This document shows positions 1 to 5,220 of a stretch of 5,220 nt of DNA, in pieces. The stretch spans positions 1 through 5,220 of the forward strand of contig JAUPKO010000875.1 in the NCBI GenBank assembly GCA_030837395.1, read 5' to 3'. The notes under the pieces were generated by a model, which was given only the letters and a program-made list of their open reading frames with translations, searched no databases and had not been told where the DNA came from. A program made the translations under genes and the position numbers. Position 1 is the first letter of the stretch. Each line of letters opens with the position of its first letter. The DNA is from Actinomycetota bacterium. Lineage in GTDB: Bacteria > Actinomycetota > Actinomycetes > S36-B12 > UBA10799.

Positions 1-237
1 CTGGTCCACCAGGTAGTCGCCGCCCTTGATCGTGTCGAAGGTGTGCCACTCCCAGTTGTCTTCCTCGACGTTGGCCAGCGCGGCGCACATGCCGCCCTGC
101 GCCGCGCCCGTGTGCGAGCGGGTGGGGTAGAGCTTGGTCAGCACCGCCGTGCGTACCCGGCTGCCGGACTCCAGCGCGGCGCGCATGCCGGCACCACCGG
201 CGCCGACGATGACGACGTCGTACTTGTGGGTCTGCAT
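1..237 (-). CDS. sdhA: Succinate dehydrogenase flavoprotein subunit SdhA (N-terminal 79 residues, cut by the left window edge)
   Basis: Catalytic subunit of respiratory complex II. It oxidises succinate to fumarate on a covalently bound FAD at the cytoplasmic face of the membrane and passes electrons to SdhB. The protein begins MQTHKYDVVIVGAGGAGMRA; the GAGGAG at residues 12-17 is the dinucleotide-binding loop of the FAD domain. PTRSHT follows, in which His42 matches the histidine that carries the covalent FAD (His45 of E. coli SdhA). AAQGGMCAALANVEEDNWEWH comes next, typical of actinobacterial SdhA. Only about 79 of the usual 580-590 residues are present, and the frame is open to base 1. The ATG is set by a GGGAG ribosome binding site at 244-248 on the minus strand, which overlaps the sdhD stop. 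It is the third gene of sdhCDA; sdhB would be expected beyond the left edge. Identity is nearly certain. Confidence 0.97.
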   Translation of the reverse strand, partial: MQTHKYDVVIVGAGGAGMRAALESGSRVRTAVLTKLYPTRSHTGAAQGGMCAALANVEEDNWEWHTFDTIKGGDYLVDQ

Positions 238-247
238 CTGTGGCTCC

Positions 248-727
248 CTAGCCGATGGTCGGATCGAAGGTGAAGATGACGAGCGTCCCGAGAACCACGG
301 TGAACACCGCCGCGACGTAGAGGATGGTCTGCAACCAGAACCGCGTCCTCGGCTTCTCGGCGTAGTCGTTGATTACCGTACGAAGGCCGTTGGAACCGTG
401 CAACATGGCCAGCCACAGTTGCAGCAGGTCCCAGATCTGCCAGAACGGGGACGACCAGCGGCCCGCGACGAAGGCGAAGTTGATGCGCTGCACCCCACCA
501 TCGAGGATGTTCATGATCAGCAGGTGGCCGAGCACCAGGAACACCAGCACCAGGCCGGACACCCGCATGAAGATCCACGAGTACAACTCGAAATTGGAGC
601 GCCCCGAACGCTTGGAGCGCGGCTGCGCCAGCGCGGGAGCGATGGCCTGCGGCGGCAGTGGCACGCGGGCGGCCTTCATGTCGTCGGGCTCGACGTCGGC
701 GCGGCTGGGGAGGGTCGATTCGCTCAT
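248..727 (-). CDS. sdhD: Succinate dehydrogenase membrane anchor subunit SdhD
   Basis: One of the two hydrophobic subunits that anchor SdhAB in the membrane and help form the quinone and heme b sites. The 159-residue protein has a polar, proline- and arginine-rich N-terminus (about 1-45), then three membrane segments at about 50-72, 94-118 and 131-153. The second ends in MLHGSNGLRTVINDY. His110 fits the conserved heme-ligand position (E. coli SdhD His71), and Asp121-Tyr122 match the Asp-Tyr pair near the quinone (E. coli Asp82-Tyr83). The ATG overlaps the sdhC stop as ATGA, and GGGAG at 734-738 lies 6 bases ahead of it. Translational coupling with sdhC is therefore likely. The cytoplasmic N-terminal tail is long compared with enterobacterial SdhD, but such extensions occur in actinobacteria. 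Placement of the residues rests on motif alignment by eye. Confidence 0.94.
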   Translation of the reverse strand: MSESTLPSRADVEPDDMKAARVPLPPQAIAPALAQPRSKRSGRSNFELYSWIFMRVSGLVLVFLVLGHLLIMNILDGGVQRINFAFVAGRWSSPFWQIWDLLQLWLAMLHGSNGLRTVINDYAEKPRTRFWLQTILYVAAVFTVVLGTLVIFTFDPTIG

Positions 728-1137
728 GACGCGCTCCCGAACAGGGTCTCGACGGTGTGGATGAGCATGAAGTAGGCGCCGGGGATCATCAGCACCAACC
801 AGATGATCGCGATGACCCACAACATCTGCTTCTGGTACCTCGGGCCCTTGCCCCAGAAGTCGACCAGCACCACCCGGATGCCGTTGAGCGCGTGGTAGAG
901 CACCGCGCCGACCAGGCCGACTTCGAGCAGGTTGACGATCGGTGTCTTGTAGGACGCGATCACCAGGTCGTAGGCGTCCGGGGAGACCCGGACCAATGCG
1001 GTGTCGAGGACGTGGACCAGAAGAAAGAAGAACACTGCGACGCCGGTGATGCGTTGCAGTGCCCAGGACCACATGCCTTGACCGCCGCGGTACATGGACC
1101 CGGAGGTGCGGGTCCGTTCCGCAGTCGTCGATGCCAC
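724..1137 (-). CDS. sdhC: Succinate dehydrogenase cytochrome b556 subunit SdhC
   Basis: First gene of the sdh operon and the second membrane anchor of complex II. From the chosen GTG start the protein has 137 residues, with membrane segments at about 30-50, 65-90 and 105-127. Ser24 and Arg29, in MWSWALQRITG, match the quinone-site Ser27 and Arg31 of E. coli SdhC. His82, in the motif HALNGIRVVLVDF, matches the heme b ligand His84. The sequence is close in pattern to Rv3316 of M. tuberculosis, from memory. The GTG at 1135-1137 is preferred because GGGAGA (1144-1149) sits 6 bases ahead and because a putative -10 box at 1196-1201 would start the transcript downstream of the longer alternative ATG at 1207-1209. 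A third possibility is the internal ATG at MYRGG (residue 15). The function is certain; the start is probable. Confidence 0.93.
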   Translation of the reverse strand: MASTTAERTRTSGSMYRGGQGMWSWALQRITGVAVFFFLLVHVLDTALVRVSPDAYDLVIASYKTPIVNLLEVGLVGAVLYHALNGIRVVLVDFWGKGPRYQKQMLWVIAIIWLVLMIPGAYFMLIHTVETLFGSAS

Positions 1138-1143
1138 TTCGTC

Positions 1144-1149
1144 TCTCCC
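1144..1149 (-). promoter_or_regulatory. Ribosome binding site that sets the sdhC GTG start
   Basis: On the minus strand this reads GGGAGA, with a 6-base spacer to the GTG at 1135-1137. The sdhD and sdhA starts also have a GGGAG 6 bases ahead, so all three sdh genes use nearly the same signal. This supports the GTG over the upstream ATG at 1207-1209, which has no comparable signal. Confidence 0.7.
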
Positions 1150-1195
1150 GATGGCTAGGCCTGGGGCCGGATCGGTGGAACAAGCCCCGCCAGCG

Positions 1196-1201
1196 ATCCT
1201 A
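1196..1201 (-). promoter_or_regulatory. Putative -10 box of the sdhCDA promoter
   Basis: The minus strand reads TAGGAT, which fits the TANNNT pattern of actinobacterial housekeeping promoters. Transcription would begin near 1189-1190, giving a leader of about 50 bases before the sdhC GTG. No good -35 hexamer is visible at the right spacing; this is common in mycobacterial promoters but leaves the call uncertain. Confidence 0.35.
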
Positions 1202-1246
1202 CCGCGCACACTCCTGGCCTGCCGCCCAGGTTAGCCGTGGCGCGGA

Positions 1247-1252
1247 TAGTCT
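1247..1252 (+). promoter_or_regulatory. Putative -10 box giving a leaderless mutase transcript
   Basis: TAGTCT fits TANNNT and is followed by exactly six bases (GGGTAC) before the ATG at 1259-1261. With normal spacing the first transcribed base would be the A of the start codon, which is the arrangement of leaderless mRNAs common in mycobacteria. No Shine-Dalgarno sequence precedes this ATG or the next in-frame ATG at 1268, which fits the idea. A -35 element is not clear. Confidence 0.5.
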
Positions 1253-1258
1253 GGGTAC

Positions 1259-2839
<1,581 letters not shown>

Positions 2840-2859
2840 CGAACGCACACGGCCGACGG

Positions 2860-3312
2860 CTAGGGCCCGACTGAGCGACAGGGCCGGTTGCGCAGGTTAC
2901 GCACGTAGTCGGCGGGTGCACCGGCGGCCTCCGCGGCGTCGGCGAGGATGCCCAGGTAGTGCGCGGACGGTAGCCCGCCCTCGTAGTCGTCAAGCACGTA
3001 CAGCCACGCCAGCCGGCGACCTTCGAGCGTTTCGACCCGTACCCGGATCTTGGCGTACACCCCCAGCGCGCTGCCCTCCCATTCGTCCAGGGCGGCCTCG
3101 TCCCAGGCGGGGACGTCATAGAGCATCACGAACACCTGCGCGTCGGGATCCTCCACAACGGTGGCCAGGGCGCCCTCCCAGGCGAAGTCGTCGCCGCCGA
3201 AGGTCAGTCGCCAGCCCACCAGCCAGCCCGTGCCCTGAGCCGGGGAGGTGGGAGCACGCTTGGCCATTTGGGTGGGGTCGAGGTTGGAGCCGTAGGCGGC
3301 ATACAAAGCCAT
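2860..3312 (-). CDS. Gamma-glutamylcyclotransferase-fold (GGCT/AIG2-like) protein
   Basis: A 150-residue soluble protein of the gamma-glutamylcyclotransferase superfamily, whose members release 5-oxoproline from gamma-glutamyl amines or peptides. The N-terminal YAAYGSNL (residues 4-11) is the substrate-binding loop of the fold. LDEWEG (75-80) is followed by YAKIRVRV; Glu79 matches the catalytic glutamate of human GGCT (Glu98). The length is normal for bacterial members. It appears to be the counterpart of M. tuberculosis Rv3304, which is likewise divergent from lpdA (recalled synteny). The physiological substrate is unknown, and mycobacteria use mycothiol rather than glutathione, so a glutathione role should not be assumed. 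The ATG at 3310-3312 has no Shine-Dalgarno sequence but has a -10-like box close upstream, suggesting leaderless expression. The 3' end faces the mutase gene across 20 bases. Confidence 0.88.
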   Translation of the reverse strand: MALYAAYGSNLDPTQMAKRAPTSPAQGTGWLVGWRLTFGGDDFAWEGALATVVEDPDAQVFVMLYDVPAWDEAALDEWEGSALGVYAKIRVRVETLEGRRLAWLYVLDDYEGGLPSAHYLGILADAAEAAGAPADYVRNLRNRPCRSVGP

Positions 3313-3319
3313 GATCAGA

Positions 3320-3325
3320 AGGATA
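3320..3325 (-). promoter_or_regulatory. Putative -10 box giving a leaderless GGCT transcript
   Basis: The minus strand reads TATCCT (TANNNT), followed by seven bases (TCTGATC) and then the ATG at 3310-3312. Transcription would begin at or within a base of the start codon. There is no purine-rich ribosome binding site between the box and the ATG. No clear -35 is seen. Confidence 0.45.
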
Positions 3326-3430
3326 TTGCGTGTTGGGCCCGAGTGGGCACGCCCTCACCCAAGGTGTGCATAACCGTTGTTCGGCAGGGGAGTGTGGCCG
3401 CTACCGCGACCCCGGGTGGCACCTTCGGGC

Positions 3431-3434
3431 AGGA
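3431..3434 (+). promoter_or_regulatory. Ribosome binding site that sets the lpdA GTG start
   Basis: AGGA lies 7 bases ahead of the GTG at 3442-3444. The frame stays open upstream to an ATG at 3268, but that would start inside the opposite-strand GGCT gene. It would also put 58 non-conserved residues ahead of the FAD-binding strand. The GTG places that strand at the N-terminus, as is usual for the family. Confidence 0.7.
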
Positions 3435-3441
3435 TGAGCGG

Positions 3442-4824
3442 GTGACTTCGGTGGTGATAGTCGGTGGCGGGCCCGGCGGCTACGAGGCGGCGCTGGTGGC
3501 CGCACAGCTCGGCGCGAAGGTGACGTTGATCGAGCAACTCGGTCTGGGCGGTTCGGCGGTGATCACCGACTGTGTGCCCAGCAAGGCGCTCGTGGCGGTG
3601 GCGGACGCCGCACGTGCGACCGTGGACAGCGCCAGGCTGGGGGTGCTCGTGCGCGGTGAGCAGGTGCGTCTGGAAGATGTCGAACTGGACCTCGGGGCGG
3701 TCAACGCCCGGATCCTCGACCTGGCCGGCGCCCAGAGCGAGGACATCGCGGCACGGCTGGAGCGTGACGGTGTGCGGATCATCGACGGCCGCGGGGTGCT
3801 GGCCGGTCCGGCGCGGGTGCTGGCGGTGACCGCCGGCGGCGAGCACCTGTTCGATGCCGACGTCGTGCTGGTCGCCACCGGAGCCCGGCCGCGGGTGCTC
3901 GAGGCGGCCGAACCGGACGGCGAGCGCATCCTCACCTGGGAGCAGGTCTACGGGCTGCAGGAGGTGCCCGAGCACCTGATCGTGGTGGGTTCGGGCGTCA
4001 CCGGTGCGGAGTTCGCGTCGGCCTACCGGGGGCTGGGGTCGGAGGTCGCCCTGGTGTCATCGCGAGATCGGGTGCTGCCCAGCCAGGACGCCGACGCCGC
4101 CGAGGTCATCGAGGAGGTGTTCGCCCGCCGGGGTATCACGGTGATGCCGAGGTCCCGGGCCACAGCCGCCCGTCGCGAGGGCGACGAGGTCGTGGTGACC
4201 CTGGCCGACGGGGTCGAGCTCGCCGGGTCACATTGCCTGATGGCCGTGGGATCGGTGCCGAACACGGAGCGGATCGGTCTGATGGAATCGGGCATCCGGA
4301 TGAACTCCGGCGGTTTCGTGGAGGTCGATCGGGTGTCCCGTACGTCGGCCCGGGGTGTCTATGCGGCCGGGGACTGCACGGGCGTGATGATGCTGGCCTC
4401 GGTCGCGGCCATGCAGGGGCGGATCGCCATGTGGCACGCGCTCGGGGATGCCGTCTCGCCGTTGGACTTGGCCACCGTGGCCAGCAACGTCTTCACCACC
4501 CCGGAGATCGCCACGGTCGGTGTCTCAGAGGTCGACGTCGCCGAAGGCCGGATGAATGCTGACTCCGTGATGCTGCCCCTGGCCACCAACGCCCGAGCCA
4601 AGATGGGCACCTTCACCGACGGCTTCGTCAAACTGTTCGCCCGCAAGGGGACGCGGATCGTCGTCGGCGGGGTCGTGGTGGCTCCGGGGGCGAGTGAACT
4701 GATCCACCCGGTGGCTATCGCCGTGGAGCAGCGGTTGACGGTCGACGAAGTTGCCCACACCTTTACCGTGTACCCGTCTTTGAGCGGATCCATCGCCGAA
4801 GCAGCCCGTCGGTTGCACGTCTAG
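3442..4824 (+). CDS. lpdA: LpdA-type NAD(P)H:quinone oxidoreductase (flavoprotein disulfide reductase family without the disulfide)
   Basis: A 460-residue cytosolic FAD enzyme resembling Rv3303c of M. tuberculosis, which is not a true lipoamide dehydrogenase but transfers electrons from NAD(P)H to quinones. The FAD-binding loop GGGPGG is at 8-13, with Glu31 ending the second strand. The NAD(P)-binding loop GSGVTG is at 183-188. After its second strand come Ser206, Ser207 and Arg208 rather than an acidic residue, which is compatible with NADPH use. The second FAD motif is AAGDCTG (308-314), and the dimerisation domain covers roughly 345-460. The usual redox pair CxxxxC is reduced to GGSAVITDC, with Ala39 in place of the first Cys and only Cys44 kept. 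The C-terminal HxxPTxxE is replaced by TVYPSLSG, so the catalytic His and Glu are Tyr444 and Gly449. Both losses match LpdA. It is divergent from the GGCT gene and 11 bases ahead of an antiporter gene. Identification is strong; quinone activity is by homology. Confidence 0.93.
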   Translation: MTSVVIVGGGPGGYEAALVAAQLGAKVTLIEQLGLGGSAVITDCVPSKALVAVADAARATVDSARLGVLVRGEQVRLEDVELDLGAVNARILDLAGAQSEDIAARLERDGVRIIDGRGVLAGPARVLAVTAGGEHLFDADVVLVATGARPRVLEAAEPDGERILTWEQVYGLQEVPEHLIVVGSGVTGAEFASAYRGLGSEVALVSSRDRVLPSQDADAAEVIEEVFARRGITVMPRSRATAARREGDEVVVTLADGVELAGSHCLMAVGSVPNTERIGLMESGIRMNSGGFVEVDRVSRTSARGVYAAGDCTGVMMLASVAAMQGRIAMWHALGDAVSPLDLATVASNVFTTPEIATVGVSEVDVAEGRMNADSVMLPLATNARAKMGTFTDGFVKLFARKGTRIVVGGVVVAPGASELIHPVAIAVEQRLTVDEVAHTFTVYPSLSGSIAEAARRLHV

Positions 4825-4835
4825 CAGGGTCGACC

Positions 4836-5220
4836 GTGCAGACCGAAGCCGTGCGCGTGCTCAGTCCCGGCCTGAGTGTCGCCCTGGCGGCCCTGCTCAT
4901 CTTCGGCTACAGCATTGTGGGGCGGTATCTGGGCCGCTGGAACCTCACCGCCCCGATCGTATTCATGGCCCTGGGTTGGCTGATTTCCCGCATGCTCGAC
5001 GCGACCCCGACTGAGGTGTCCGGCCTGGAGGGCCTGGCCGAGATCACCCTGGCCCTCGTGCTGTTCACCGACGCCGCAGGCGTGCGGCCACGACAGATCA
5101 GCGGTGAGCGGGGCCCGATGGCACGACTTCTGCTGATCGGTCTGCCCATGACGATCGTGCTGGGCACCTTGCTGGCCGTGGTCCTCTGGCCCACGATGCC
5201 CTTCTACGCGGCTTTGCTGC
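4836..5220 (+). CDS. CPA1-type cation:proton antiporter (N-terminal about 128 residues, cut by the right window edge)
   Basis: The start of a polytopic membrane protein of the monovalent cation:proton antiporter-1 (NhaP-like) family, which exchanges Na+ or K+ for H+ across the cytoplasmic membrane. The frame is open from the GTG at 4836 to the last base. Hydrophobic segments lie at about residues 14-30, 39-52, 65-82 and 96-118. The stretch GLAEITLALVLFTDAAGVR (about 65-83) is characteristic of the family: the antiporters have a comparable LxLVLFxDA helix before the ion-binding helices. The ion-binding motif itself would be beyond the edge. A GGG-containing ribosome binding site (AGGG, 4826-4829) precedes the GTG by 6 bases. 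The gene begins 11 bases after the lpdA stop, so co-transcription is likely. In-frame GTGs at 4851 and 4857 are less likely starts. The ion cannot be told. Confidence 0.85.
   Translation, partial: MQTEAVRVLSPGLSVALAALLIFGYSIVGRYLGRWNLTAPIVFMALGWLISRMLDATPTEVSGLEGLAEITLALVLFTDAAGVRPRQISGERGPMARLLLIGLPMTIVLGTLLAVVLWPTMPFYAALL

Larger units (their letters stand above)
3313..3441. other. Divergent intergenic region between the GGCT gene and lpdA
   Basis: These 129 bases hold the upstream signals of both genes. The GGCT -10 box is at its left end. For lpdA no exact TANNNT box is present on the plus strand. The nearest candidate is CATAAC at 3369-3374, a poor match without a -35, so the lpdA promoter is not located. 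An imperfect 19-base palindrome at 3411-3429 (CCCG, GGTG, G, CACC, TT, CGGG) lies directly ahead of the lpdA ribosome binding site. It could be an operator, a leader hairpin or chance. Confidence 0.5.

Noticed and set aside
134..775. A 213-codon plus-strand frame opposite sdhD and sdhA
   Set aside because: It is antisense to clearly conserved sdh genes, with low-complexity His-, Gln- and Arg-rich composition and no family features.
2840..2880. Possible terminator between the convergent mutase and GGCT genes
   Set aside because: Only GGCC-type 4-base pairings are visible, there is no T-run, and the gap is 20 bases. Transcription must end here or run into the opposite gene, but no signal can be named.
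3268..3441. N-terminal extension of lpdA from an upstream ATG
   Set aside because: The 58 extra residues overlap the opposite-strand GGCT gene and its promoter, are not conserved in kind, and would precede the FAD-binding strand that normally begins the protein.
3355..3975. A 206-codon minus-strand frame opposite lpdA
   Set aside because: It is antisense to the FAD domain of lpdA and has no recognisable motif. It is a composition shadow.

Overview
The window comes from a high-GC actinobacterium, most likely a member of the Mycobacteriales (mycobacteria, Rhodococcus, Gordonia and relatives). The succinate dehydrogenase subunits, the LpdA-type flavoprotein and the GGCT-fold protein all have the sequence character of that order. 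GTG starts, G/C-rich third codon positions and apparently leaderless promoters fit the same placement. The genus cannot be fixed from this sequence.

Layout from left to right: (1) 1-1137, minus strand, is the head of a succinate dehydrogenase operon, sdhC-sdhD-sdhA. sdhC and sdhD overlap by 4 bases, sdhD and sdhA are 10 bases apart, and sdhA runs off the left edge. (2) 1138-1258 is a divergent promoter region. (3) 1259-2839, plus strand, encodes the large (catalytic) subunit of a B12-dependent acyl-CoA mutase of the methylmalonyl-CoA mutase family. It has no cobalamin-binding domain of its own. (4) 2860-3312, minus strand, encodes a small gamma-glutamylcyclotransferase-fold protein that converges on the mutase gene with a 20-base gap. 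(5) 3313-3441 is a second divergent intergenic region. (6) 3442-4824, plus strand, encodes an LpdA-like NAD(P)H:quinone oxidoreductase that resembles dihydrolipoamide dehydrogenase but lacks its disulfide and His-Glu dyad. (7) 4836 to the right edge, plus strand, is the start of a CPA1-type cation:proton antiporter, 11 bases after lpdA and probably in the same operon.

The common theme is central carbon and redox metabolism. A methylmalonyl-type mutase would make succinyl-CoA, which the TCA cycle converts to succinate, the substrate of the divergently encoded dehydrogenase. That enzyme reduces menaquinone, and LpdA-type enzymes also reduce quinones. These links are inferences from gene position. 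The GGCT-lpdA pair is arranged as in Mycobacterium tuberculosis Rv3304/Rv3303c, and the sdh genes correspond to Rv3316-Rv3318. The window therefore looks like a shortened or rearranged version of that locus with a mutase gene between the two blocks.

I see no RNA genes, mobile elements, CRISPR arrays or convincing terminators. No stretch over 300 bases is without a gene. The genes belong to known families. The points most worth checking are the mutase with its missing partner and unsettled substrate, and the two probable leaderless starts.
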